NCBI GenBank assembly: GCA_011046415.1
Contig: DSAP01000004.1
Location: 1 to 34,574, forward strand
Origin: a bacterium
GTDB taxonomy: Bacteria > Zhuqueibacterota > QNDG01 > JABMRT01
DNA length: 34,574 bases
Reading direction: 5' to 3'
How positions within the stretch are numbered: the stretch's first letter is position 1; the number at the start of each line of letters is the position of its first letter. The translations under genes and the position numbers were made by a program. The notes below the pieces were generated by a model, which was not told where the DNA came from, did no database searches, and saw only the letters and a program-made list of their open reading frames with translations. Shown one piece after another: positions 17,119 through 25,604 of this stretch.

Positions 17119-18476
17119 CCGGATCGGATTCCGTGGGCCTTGAGTTTGCGGTGCAGATGTGCGCGTTCGACCCGAAGCCGGCGCGCCATTTTCGAGACAT
17201 TCCCTCCGGTTTCCCGATAACATGCACGCAGAATCGCAGACTCGTAGTTCTGGACACGGTCTTTGAGGGAGGCCTCTCCGTCCGGAAGAGATTCCTGAGA
17301 TGCCGCGCCGGGGGCGTCGGGCAGGTGCAGGCGCACGAAATCGGCGCCGATGACAGGATCCGGGCTGAGGATGAAGAGCCGTTCCACGACGTTCCGGAGC
17401 TCACGGACATTGCCCGGCCACGACCGGGCAGCCAGCAGATCGAGGGCGCCTTCGCCCCATCGGCGCATGCCCTTGCCCGAACGTTTCGACAGGCTGTCGA
17501 GAAAATGAGCGGCGAGCCGGGGAATGTCTTCCGTGCGTTCGCGCAGCGCGGGAACCCGCAGGGGAATCACGTTCAGCCGGTAGTACAGGTCTTCCCGGAA
17601 ACGGCCGTCCCGGATTTCGGATTCGAGATCCTTGTTCGTCGCGGCGAGAACCCGGACATCGAAGCGATAAGGTTGCCGGCCGCCGACCCGCAGGGCCTCG
17701 TTCTCCTCCAAAACGCGGAGCAGCTTGGCCTGGACATCCGGGCTCATGTCCCCGATCTCGTCCAGGAAAAGAGTGCCGCCGTCGGCCTGTTCGAAACGGC
17801 CGGGACGGGAGGCGGCCGCGCCCGTGAAGGCTCCTTTTTCAGACCCGAACAGTTCACTCTCGACCAGGTCGCGGGGGATGGCCGCACAGTTCAGGCCGAC
17901 GAAGGGCTGATCCCTTCGCGGGTTTCCGCCGTGCAGGGCCCGCGCGACCAGTTCCTTGCCCGTGCCGTTCTCCCCCGTGATCAGCACGCGGGCATCCGCA
18001 GGGGCGATTTGCGCGATCATTTCCCTCAATCGTCTCATGACGGGAGAGTCGCCCACCAGGCATGCGTCTTCTTCCACGAGGGAACGGAGCCGGTCGACCT
18101 GGGTCCTGAGGCGTTTTTCCTCGCAAACATGACGGATCTCGAGGAGCAGTTGTTCGGGATTGACCGGCTTCTCAAAAAAGTTCCGTGCCCCCATGCGGGT
18201 CGCCTTCACGGCCATGGCGATGCTGGACTGCCCGGACATCATGATGACATCCGTCCCGGACGCGTGTTCACGGATTCCGGAAAGGGTTTCGATGCCGTCC
18301 ATGCCGGGCAGCACCATATCCAGGATCACCAGATCATATGCGCCCTCCTGAATTTGCGCGATGCCCTCCTCGCCGCTCGCGCACACGTCCGTCTCATAGC
18401 CTTCCTCCGTGAAGAGGGCGGACAGGGCGGTCCGGATCCGCCTGTCGTCATCCACGATCAGAATGCGCACGGCCAT
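17097..18476 (-). CDS. NtrC-family sigma-54-dependent response regulator
   Basis: Cytoplasmic transcription activator (459 aa) in three parts. The receiver domain (1-120) has the acidic pair at Asp10-Asp11, phospho-acceptor Asp53 in LVILDMVLPGMDG, and Lys103 in FEKPV. The AAA+ domain (about 138-370) has Walker A GENGTGKE (168-175), the sigma-54 contact loop GAFTGA (215-220) and Walker B GTLFLDEI. A Fis-type helix-turn-helix lies at about 415-450. It should drive RpoN promoters once phosphorylated. GGAGG 6 nt before the ATG at 18476 sets the start, so its first 29 nt overlap the end of hflX. No histidine kinase is adjacent. A likely target is the operon immediately downstream, with enhancer sites in its own 3' end. 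Confidence 0.93.
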   Translation of the reverse strand: MAVRILIVDDDRRIRTALSALFTEEGYETDVCASGEEGIAQIQEGAYDLVILDMVLPGMDGIETLSGIREHASGTDVIMMSGQSSIAMAVKATRMGARNFFEKPVNPEQLLLEIRHVCEEKRLRTQVDRLRSLVEEDACLVGDSPVMRRLREMIAQIAPADARVLITGENGTGKELVARALHGGNPRRDQPFVGLNCAAIPRDLVESELFGSEKGAFTGAAASRPGRFEQADGGTLFLDEIGDMSPDVQAKLLRVLEENEALRVGGRQPYRFDVRVLAATNKDLESEIRDGRFREDLYYRLNVIPLRVPALRERTEDIPRLAAHFLDSLSKRSGKGMRRWGEGALDLLAARSWPGNVRELRNVVERLFILSPDPVIGADFVRLHLPDAPGAASQESLPDGEASLKDRVQNYESAILRACYRETGGNVSKMARRLRVERAHLHRKLKAHGIRSGCADPAQ

Positions 18477-19755
18477 CCCCGTCCTCCAGCATCCGTTGAA
18501 AACGTTTGAGAATACGCGCCTCGCCCCGGACCGTGAGCACGACCGCCTCATCCTCGATCCGCTTATCCAGTACATGCGCCCGGTCGTAGAGAAGCGCGAC
18601 GAGCCGGGCGTGCCGGTGGGGAATGTGGAATATCGTTTCCTCCACGAAGGCGTCGAGCCGGCGTACGATTTCCCGCTTGAGCGTCTCCGTCCCGATCCCG
18701 CGCATGGCCGAGGTGAAAACGGCGGGGGCAAACCGGCGCTTCAGTTCGGCAAACAGGACGCGGTCCGTCAGACGATCGATTTTGTTGAATACCGTGATAC
18801 AGGGCTTGGACTCCGCCCCGAGTTCGCGCAGCACGTCCTGGACCGCGCCGATGTGTTCGTGAAAACAGGGATGACTGACATCGATTACGTGGAGGAGCAT
18901 GTCCGATTCGACGGTCTCTTCGAGCGTGCTCCGGAAGGAGGCGATCAGATGGGGGGGTAGTTTCCGGATGAATCCGACCGTGTCGATGAGCAGGGTCTTC
19001 CGGTGTTCGTCGACCCGGAAGGCGCGGATGGTCGCGTCGAGTGTGGCGAAGAGCCGGTCTTCCACGAACGCGTCTGCATCGGCGAGCACGTTCATCAGGC
19101 TCGATTTACCCGCATTGGTATACCCGACCAGGGAGATTTTTATCAGCCCCTCGCGGTTCTTTCTCCGGACCCGGCGCTGTTGTTCGATCCGTTTCAAATC
19201 TTCTTCGAGCTTCTTGATTTTCTTGCGGATCATCCGGCGATCGACCTCGAGCTGGGTCTCGCCGGGACCGCGCATGCCGATCCCGCCTTCCTGCCGGGAC
19301 AGATGCATCCATTGCCGGGTCAGCCGCGGATACAGGTATTTGAGCTGGGCCAGTTCGACCTGGATCTGCGCCTCGTGCGTGCGGGCCCGGCCGGCGAAAA
19401 TATCGAGGATGAGCCCGCTCCGGTCGATCACCTTTTTCTTGATCTCCCGCTCGAGATTCTTGATCTGAACCGGGCTCAGGTCCTCGTCGAAAAGGACGAC
19501 ATCGACCGCCCCGTCCAGCGCTTTTCTTGCGACCTCGTGCACCTTGCCGGTTCCGATCAGCGTGGCCGGGTTGATCGCGCTGCGATCCTGGAGGACCGTA
19601 TCGACCACCACCGCGCCGGCCGTGTCGGCAAGCAGGGCCAGTTCATCGAGGCTCTCTTCAACCTGCTCCCGCCTCGCCCCCCGCAACACGACCCCGACGA
19701 GCAGCGCCTTCTCGCGCTTCTTTCCGGTCTGAATGTTATGAATCGTCTTCACCAT
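18448..19755 (-). CDS. hflX: Ribosome-associated GTPase HflX
   Basis: Cytoplasmic GTPase that splits stalled or stress-hibernating 70S ribosomes. The 435-residue protein has the HflX N-terminal domain (about 15-110), a coiled linker with the family hallmark GGIGMRGPGETQLE (158-170) and a run of charged helix to about 205. The G domain has P-loop GYTNAGKS (211-218), DTVGF (258-262) and NKID (324-327), followed by a short C-terminal domain. The ATG at 19755 has no strong Shine-Dalgarno. The 3' end overlaps the response-regulator gene by 29 bp, tying the two into one transcript. Confidence 0.95.
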   Translation of the reverse strand: MVKTIHNIQTGKKREKALLVGVVLRGARREQVEESLDELALLADTAGAVVVDTVLQDRSAINPATLIGTGKVHEVARKALDGAVDVVLFDEDLSPVQIKNLEREIKKKVIDRSGLILDIFAGRARTHEAQIQVELAQLKYLYPRLTRQWMHLSRQEGGIGMRGPGETQLEVDRRMIRKKIKKLEEDLKRIEQQRRVRRKNREGLIKISLVGYTNAGKSSLMNVLADADAFVEDRLFATLDATIRAFRVDEHRKTLLIDTVGFIRKLPPHLIASFRSTLEETVESDMLLHVIDVSHPCFHEHIGAVQDVLRELGAESKPCITVFNKIDRLTDRVLFAELKRRFAPAVFTSAMRGIGTETLKREIVRRLDAFVEETIFHIPHRHARLVALLYDRAHVLDKRIEDEAVVLTVRGEARILKRFQRMLEDGDGRAHSDRG

Positions 19756-19880
19756 GGATGTGTTCGGTAATCCTTTTTTCCGGCCGAACCGATTCCGCTG
19801 GGTTCATTAAAACGACATATCCCAGCAGGTGGAATCTCGGGATGCGAGCCGCCTGAAATGGGACCGGGCGGACCGCCGGT

Positions 19881-20255
19881 TCAGCAGACGCTGAACCGGA
19901 CCCGTGTTTTTCCGGTTTCCCGTCTTGAAACCGCCCTGCCGTAATGCGCCGCGGGATTCTCCGGATCCTGATCCAGCACCCGGTCATACCAGCCGTCCGC
20001 GCCATCCCAGTTCCGCTCCTGAAAATCCGAGTCTCCCAGGCCGAGAAGGGCTTGGATGTCGTCTGGGAAGCTTTCATGGACCTTGTGGAAGAATACCCGC
20101 GGGCCTGCCGGGGCCGGCGGATGCCGCGCATCTGCAGCCCTTTCGCGTTCAGGCTGCCGGCTTCGGCGCGCGTCATGCGGTCCCGCGCGACGGCCGAAAA
20201 TACGAAGACACGGGCATGGGGCCAGGAGACGCCCGCCTGCTTGCGAAAAGCCCAT
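19881..20255 (-). pseudogene. TPR-protein remnant, probably frameshifted
   Basis: The frame starting 4 nt after the serS stop encodes 124 residues whose C-terminal half reads as tetratricopeptide repeats: ESFPDDIQALLGLGD, a YDRVLDQDPENPAAHYGRA helix pair, then RRETGKTR and a stop. The N-terminal half in this frame is Arg/Pro-rich and not protein-like. A neighbouring minus-strand frame over the same stretch reads more naturally (SLNAKGLQMRG), which suggests a frameshift between the two. I take it as the decayed tail of a TPR gene, though a live short gene cannot be excluded. The remaining 19756-19880 shows nothing. Confidence 0.45.
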
Positions 20256-20259
20256 GGAT

Positions 20260-21531
20260 CTATCCCTTGATGACGTCCATCCCGACATAGGGACGCAAAG
20301 GCGCGGGGATCACGATGCTCCCCTCGTCCGTCTGGCCATTCTCCAGGAGGGCGATCAAAAGGCGGGGCAGCGCGAGTCCCGATCCGTTCAGGGTGTGGAC
20401 GAATTCCGGTTTGGCGCCCGGCTCCCTGCGGAACCGGATGTTCATGCGGCGCGCCTGGAAGTCCTCGAAATTCGAGCAGGAGGAGACTTCGAGCCATTTG
20501 CCGATTCCGGCCGCGAAGACCTCGATATCGTAACATTTCGCCGCGGCGAAAGACAAATCGCCGGTCGAGAGGGCCACGACCCGGTAGGGCAGATCGAGGA
20601 GTTGGAGTATTTCCTCCGCGTTCCGGACCAGGGATTCCAGCGCGTCATAGGACGTTTCAGGACGGACGAACTGGACCATCTCGACCTTGTCGAACTGGTG
20701 GATGCGCATCAGGCCGCGCGTGTCCGCCCCGTAGCTCCCGGCCTCGCGGCGGAAGCACGGCGTGTATCCCGTATAGCGGATCGGGAGCCGGTCTCCGGCG
20801 ATGAGGTCGTCGCGGTGAAGGTTCGTGATCGGCACCTCCGCCGTGGGGATGAGGAAGAGGTCGTCTTTCTCGACATGGTACATGTCTTCCTCGAGCTTGG
20901 GCAGCTGGCCGGTCCCTTCCATCATCTCGCGGCGCAGGATGACCGGCACCCAGACTTCCTCGTATCCGTGTTTCTCCACATGCAGATCGATCATGAAATG
21001 GATCAGTCCGCGGACCAGGCGGGCGCCTTTCCCGAAAAACGACACGAAATTGGATCCGGAGATGCGGCTGGCCCGCTCGAAATCCACGACCCCCAGTTCG
21101 GGACCGATCTCCCAGTGCGGCCGGATCCTGAAATCCGCTTCCGGTTTCTCCCCCCCTTCCCGGACGAGGACATTGGCCGAGGCGTCCGGGCCGACGGGTA
21201 CGGAGTCGTGTGGGACATTGGGAATCTGGAGCTGGATTTCGCGGATCTCCGCCTCGATACGGCGCAGCCTTTCGTCCAGCGCCTTGATCTCGTCGGACAC
21301 GGTCCGCATCTCCGCGATGACCCCGGCCGCGTCCTGGCCGGATTGCCGGGCTTTCGCGATCTCGTCGGACACCCGGTTCCGCGTCGATTTAAGCTGATCC
21401 GCCCGGGCGATCCGCGTCCGGCGTTCCGTATCCAGAGAAAGGAGTCTGTCCAGATCCGCGCGGTCCCGTTTCTGGGTGATCGCTTCCCGGACCCGGTCGG
21501 GGTTCTCCCGGATGAATTTCATGTCGAGCAT
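20260..21531 (-). CDS. serS: Seryl-tRNA synthetase
   Basis: Cytoplasmic class II synthetase that charges tRNA(Ser), and tRNA(Sec) where present, with serine. The 423-residue length is normal. The N-terminal coiled-coil tRNA-binding arm spans about 30-105 (heptads rich in Arg, Glu, Leu). The catalytic core shows the serine-binding TAEVPITN, motif 2 CFRREAGSYG followed by TRGLMRIHQFDKVE, the SSCSNFEDFQARR block and motif 3 near LNGSGLALPRLLIALLEN. The ATG at 21531 has AGGA 8 nt upstream. It begins only 16 bp after the sugar-phosphotransferase gene of the polysaccharide locus, so it may be partly transcribed from that operon. Confidence 0.97.
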   Translation of the reverse strand: MLDMKFIRENPDRVREAITQKRDRADLDRLLSLDTERRTRIARADQLKSTRNRVSDEIAKARQSGQDAAGVIAEMRTVSDEIKALDERLRRIEAEIREIQLQIPNVPHDSVPVGPDASANVLVREGGEKPEADFRIRPHWEIGPELGVVDFERASRISGSNFVSFFGKGARLVRGLIHFMIDLHVEKHGYEEVWVPVILRREMMEGTGQLPKLEEDMYHVEKDDLFLIPTAEVPITNLHRDDLIAGDRLPIRYTGYTPCFRREAGSYGADTRGLMRIHQFDKVEMVQFVRPETSYDALESLVRNAEEILQLLDLPYRVVALSTGDLSFAAAKCYDIEVFAAGIGKWLEVSSCSNFEDFQARRMNIRFRREPGAKPEFVHTLNGSGLALPRLLIALLENGQTDEGSIVIPAPLRPYVGMDVIKG

Positions 21532-21547
21532 AGAGGATCCTGCTTCC

Positions 21548-22948
21548 TTATTGGCCTTTTCCCCTGAGCATCACATACACGGTTTGAAGGATTATCTTCA
21601 GATCCATGCGCAGGGACATATTTTCGAGATAAAACAGATCGTATTCGAGCTTCTCCCTGACTTGTTCGAGGGAAGTGTCGTATTCCCCCTTGACCTGGGC
21701 CCATCCCGTGATCCCGGGCCGGACCCGGAGCCTGCGGGTATAGAGCGGATAGATCTCCCGCAGCTTTTCCACAAAAAACGGACGTTCCGGTCGCGGCCCT
21801 ACGAGGGACATGTCCCCCGTGAGGACGTTGATGAGCTGCGGGACTTCATCCAGCCTGAGTTTCCGGAGCACTTTGCCGACCCGGGTGATCCGGTCGTCTT
21901 CCTTGCCCGCCCAGACCGGGCCGGAATGTTTTTCGGCGTCCTGGATCATGGAGCGGAATTTGAGCACACGGAAGTGTTTGCCGTTGAGCCCCATACGTTC
22001 CTGGGCGTAGAACACCGGACCGCGCGAATCCAGTCTGATCAATATAGCGATAATCAGCCCAAAAGGCAAAAAGAGGATCAGGAAAATGAAGGCGAACAGG
22101 AAATCCGCCAGCCGCTTGACGATGCGTTCCCACGGGGGCATGAGCTCGGGCAGGATCTCTATGAGGGGGGCGCCGTAGATCTGATTGGTCCGGACCTGGC
22201 CGATCATCACGTCGTACAGGTCCGGCACGATCTGGATACCCACGGATGTGCCGTCGCACTGGCCGACCACTTCTTCGAGCTGTTTCTCGGAACGCCGGGG
22301 CAACGCGATGAGGATTTCCTGGATGCTCCGGCCGGCGATCAGCCCGTGCAGGTCGTGCAAACCACCCAGAATCGGGACACCCTGGTAATCGTCCTGTTCC
22401 GGATTGTCCTGATGGCAGACGAATCCGGCGACGGCGTAGCCCAGGGCGGGCGCCCCGCGGACCATGTCGAATAAATCCCAGGCCTTCTTCCCCCAGCCGA
22501 CGATCAGGGTCTTGCGATGGCCGATACCCCGGGCGAGCAGGCTCCGGTGGACGGAACGCAGGAGGACTCGGCCCGATCCGACGAACACGATCATCATCGC
22601 CCAGTAAAGGAGGATCATCATCCGGCTCGGCTGAAAAGGATGGACGAGATCCTTCTCCAGATCGAAGGTGAGGAGGAAAAGCAAAAAGATTCCGATCGAT
22701 ACGGTCTTCGCGACATTCAGGAATTCGTCGATCCGGGACCGGGTGAACCAGAACTGGTAGTGGCCGTAAAACGCGAAAATGAGGAACCAGAAACCGAAGA
22801 GGATCAGTGACAGGACGAGATTGCCCTGCGGGGACGAACCCGCGAAATAGCCGAGCGCCATTCGGATTCTGGTCCACAGGAAGAACGCAGAGAGCATGGC
22901 GACGAAGTCGGTGAGGATGAATAGGATTTTCTCGATGAATTTTGGCAT
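21548..22948 (-). CDS. WbaP-like undecaprenyl-phosphate sugar phosphotransferase
   Basis: Polyisoprenyl-phosphate hexose-1-phosphate transferase that starts repeat-unit assembly by placing the first sugar phosphate on undecaprenyl phosphate at the inner membrane. The 466-residue protein has four N-terminal transmembrane helices (to about 145), a Rossmann-like CoA-binding-type middle domain with TLIVGWGKKA, a fifth hydrophobic helix near 285-305, and the catalytic PF02397 domain with ERMGLNGKHFRVLKFRSM, LRKLRLDEVPQLINVL, GDMSLVGPRPERP and RPGITGWAQV. The sugar (galactose or glucose) cannot be told. The ATG at 22948 lies 4 nt after the preceding glycosyltransferase stop; a longer start at 22981 inside that gene is less likely. 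Its GC content matches the core genome rather than the AT-rich genes that follow. Confidence 0.93.
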   Translation of the reverse strand: MPKFIEKILFILTDFVAMLSAFFLWTRIRMALGYFAGSSPQGNLVLSLILFGFWFLIFAFYGHYQFWFTRSRIDEFLNVAKTVSIGIFLLFLLTFDLEKDLVHPFQPSRMMILLYWAMMIVFVGSGRVLLRSVHRSLLARGIGHRKTLIVGWGKKAWDLFDMVRGAPALGYAVAGFVCHQDNPEQDDYQGVPILGGLHDLHGLIAGRSIQEILIALPRRSEKQLEEVVGQCDGTSVGIQIVPDLYDVMIGQVRTNQIYGAPLIEILPELMPPWERIVKRLADFLFAFIFLILFLPFGLIIAILIRLDSRGPVFYAQERMGLNGKHFRVLKFRSMIQDAEKHSGPVWAGKEDDRITRVGKVLRKLRLDEVPQLINVLTGDMSLVGPRPERPFFVEKLREIYPLYTRRLRVRPGITGWAQVKGEYDTSLEQVREKLEYDLFYLENMSLRMDLKIILQTVYVMLRGKGQ

Positions 22949-22952
22949 CTTC

Positions 22953-24101
22953 TTACCGGACGGGCTCCCAGAATATCGCATGTTTCTTACGAACCCAGTC
23001 GATCATCCCTAGTAGGGATGCATAACTGATCAGATTAAAATAAAAAGGAATAAACAGGGATGATGGAAGATACTTCTTGTGACTGAACATCCACCCGATC
23101 AGGCTCAAGCCATAAAAAAGGCATTGTAATATAAAAATCGATTGATAATACCCCTGTATAAATAAAATGAGATTTGATAAAAATAATAAAATCTGAAATA
23201 TCGGGCTCAACCATCTTAATATTTTATGTGAAACCAATTCAAAAAAAAGCGGGAAACAATGGATGGGGTTCAACAGCGTTTTGTGTTTTAGAATGCTATA
23301 TATACTTCGTGCTATGATCCTCCTTTTTCGAATCAGTTCTTCCCGGAAAGAAGCCGAAGTGTCTTCTATGGAAATGGCGTACGATTCGTAAACAGCCTTT
23401 TTGCCCTGTCTGACAATTTCCAGCGGCTCGATAAAGTCGCTGATGACGTCGGGGCTTAAGGGGTGATAATCGGTTTTTCTGATCGCATAGATCGAACCGT
23501 TCGCGCCTACGATTGAAAAAAAACTGCTTTCACAACGTTTGAGAAATTTTTCGTAACTCCAATAAAGACCTTCTTCTTTAACCACAGCACTTTCACCTGC
23601 CTTACTATAACAAAGTTCACCGCAGACACAACCCACAGTAGCATCCTGAAAATGTCTGACAAGCATTTCCAGTGCATCCGGTTTGTACATTGCATTGGCG
23701 TCCGAGAACACAATAATTTCACCACGGGCTTGTTTAACGGCCAAATTCTGGGCAGCCGTTTTCCCATATCTTTCTTTTAATTCGATGAGTTTGATCCTAT
23801 CGCTTTGATAATATCGGACGATTTCAGCAGTCCGGTCTGTCGATTGATCGGAGAGAATGATTATCTCCAGTTCCTCTTCGCAATATTCAAGCGCTAAACA
23901 GTTCTCGATCTTCTGTTCGATGACTTTTTCTTCATTCCGTGCCGGGATGATGAGTGTCACAGAGGGAGAATTTCCATATCGTGAAATACCTTTGTGTTTC
24001 GACCTAAAAAGAGAAAAAAGGAAAAGGATGATCGGATAGCCCAGATAAATATATAAAAGCCCCGAGAAAGAGAACCACAATAAGATGGTGAGGAAAACCA
24101 T
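22953..24101 (-). CDS. Membrane-anchored GT2 glycosyltransferase
   Basis: Processive- or hyaluronan-synthase-like family 2 glycosyltransferase, 382 residues. One N-terminal transmembrane helix (about 3-27) is followed by the GT-A domain: IPARNEEKVIE, an acidic pair in ILSDQSTDRT, the metal-binding Asp in VFSDANAMY, and later the acceptor-site SDFIEPLEI. About four helices close the protein (about 270-370). The usual QxxRW is replaced by a basic RKRRI segment, so processivity is uncertain. It probably adds a sugar to the lipid-linked repeat on the cytoplasmic face. It is the first clearly AT-rich gene of the locus, and its stop is 4 nt before the phosphotransferase start. Confidence 0.88.
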   Translation of the reverse strand: MVFLTILLWFSFSGLLYIYLGYPIILFLFSLFRSKHKGISRYGNSPSVTLIIPARNEEKVIEQKIENCLALEYCEEELEIIILSDQSTDRTAEIVRYYQSDRIKLIELKERYGKTAAQNLAVKQARGEIIVFSDANAMYKPDALEMLVRHFQDATVGCVCGELCYSKAGESAVVKEEGLYWSYEKFLKRCESSFFSIVGANGSIYAIRKTDYHPLSPDVISDFIEPLEIVRQGKKAVYESYAISIEDTSASFREELIRKRRIIARSIYSILKHKTLLNPIHCFPLFFELVSHKILRWLSPIFQILLFLSNLILFIQGYYQSIFILQCLFYGLSLIGWMFSHKKYLPSSLFIPFYFNLISYASLLGMIDWVRKKHAIFWEPVR

Positions 24102-24179
24102 TATCCTTTTTCAACCCTAACCTTATTGACTTTTCAATTCTTTTAAGGTAATAAAAAAAGGGGAAAAAGAAAATGAAAA

Positions 24180-25430
24180 TCATTGATTTGGCTGCTGGAA
24201 GGGCATCGTACAAAGCGAACGTTTCCCGCTATGTGCGGAGTCAAAACAGATCATCGTTGAGTTTCGATTCCACCGCGGATGAAAATCACATCTGACATCA
24301 TACCGGTATATCAAAGAAATTCTCAATTGCATCACAGTGGTTAAGAGATCCCTTTCCATATCATAAACCAACAAAGATTGCCTTCTGAAACGATCGGGAT
24401 ATGTATCGGTTAAAATATACCGTCCATCATTGGAAAATTGGGGATGACCATCGGTTTTGAATTGACCTTTTCCAAAGACTTGGAAAACATCCTCATTGTC
24501 TTTGAATAAATAATATTGATCTCCGAATTCATTTGTGTTTGCGTAGGCCAGGATATCCTCGTCATCACGCCAGCACATATGGGAAACCATACCGGCCGTC
24601 GGGAAGATATATAGACGCCCCCCATCTAGATCGGATGAAATCATTCTCGATCGAAGGCGTCCGGTTGAAAGCAACCAGCGATGATAGAACACGAACCGTT
24701 TTCCACTCGGGGAAAATTGACAGTGTGAAAAAAAATGGTATGCATCCTTCATGCAGGAGGTTGGATTCAATTCAACAATATCGGCGACAGAGAACAATTT
24801 CCAGATTTTTTGATCATTGATTGATATCCGATATAATCCATCGTTTTGGGGAATCCGATCAAATGCCTCCGCTTCTTGCCCATTCGCATACTCATATCCC
24901 GGCGCTCCGATTCTCAGACGCTCGAAACTATAGCTTAAGGCATTTTTACCATCCGGGCTGACTGCCGTGACCGGGCGTGTTAATGTCGCTACATGATCGC
25001 CTTGATCGGTTACGATACGTGCAACATTTTGTGCCCCTTCAACATCATTGAAAATGATATCGGATGTTTTCCCTACCCATTGAAGCATGGACCCCATCTG
25101 CCAGTTCCAGGACAGTGTCGTACCGATTGGCTGGAATCGTGTGTGATCTTCTCCAGAAAAATAACCAACTTCGACCGATTCATCCGGTTGTGGCATTCTC
25201 AAAGGTGCATCTCCGCAATGATGGGCAAGTAAAAACCGGTTGTCAGCGGACCAGGGACACTTGTCATGAAAACCGAAAAAAAATCCTTCACGAACCGATA
25301 TTTTATTCCCGAAGTATCTGTTCCGCACAGGAATCCGGGAGAAAAGCCTTTGATAACAATCCACAACCGCATTTTTCATCCGGGGATTGCGCTTCAAAGC
25401 ATTGTAAACAGCCCTTTCAATCGAATTCAT
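24180..25430 (-). CDS. Conserved propeller-like protein of exopolysaccharide loci
   Basis: A 416-residue protein without signal peptide or transmembrane helices. It shows repeated blades with SPDGK/SPSGKR/SNDGR turns, as in TolB-like or oligogalacturonate-lyase-like propellers. Well-marked blocks are GFHDKCPWSADN, FYHRWLL, MVSHMCWRDDEDIL, KTDGHPQFSNDGRYILTDTYPD and CDFHPRWNR...CFDSAHSG. The many His, Trp and Asp residues in these blocks hint at a conserved binding or active site. I recognise the type as a frequent but undefined companion of glycosyltransferases in exopolysaccharide clusters; no function is assigned. The ATG at 25430 has GAGGG 11 nt upstream and is preferred over a GTG at 25442. 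Confidence 0.7.
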   Translation of the reverse strand: MNSIERAVYNALKRNPRMKNAVVDCYQRLFSRIPVRNRYFGNKISVREGFFFGFHDKCPWSADNRFLLAHHCGDAPLRMPQPDESVEVGYFSGEDHTRFQPIGTTLSWNWQMGSMLQWVGKTSDIIFNDVEGAQNVARIVTDQGDHVATLTRPVTAVSPDGKNALSYSFERLRIGAPGYEYANGQEAEAFDRIPQNDGLYRISINDQKIWKLFSVADIVELNPTSCMKDAYHFFSHCQFSPSGKRFVFYHRWLLSTGRLRSRMISSDLDGGRLYIFPTAGMVSHMCWRDDEDILAYANTNEFGDQYYLFKDNEDVFQVFGKGQFKTDGHPQFSNDGRYILTDTYPDRFRRQSLLVYDMERDLLTTVMQLRISLIYRYDVRCDFHPRWNRNSTMICFDSAHSGKRSLCTMPFQQPNQ

Positions 25431-25604
25431 GTGACAGATCACCCTCTTGATTTACAAACATCGACATTCATTGACACGGCGCCTCAAAGTCTGGTGTATC
25501 CGTTTTGATCTCATCAGGAGGTGTTCCTTCGTTTCCGCCAATCTACAACAAATATCGACCGGAAGGAGCCGTTTCCGTACCAGTTCGTCAATTTCTCACG
25601 TCGA

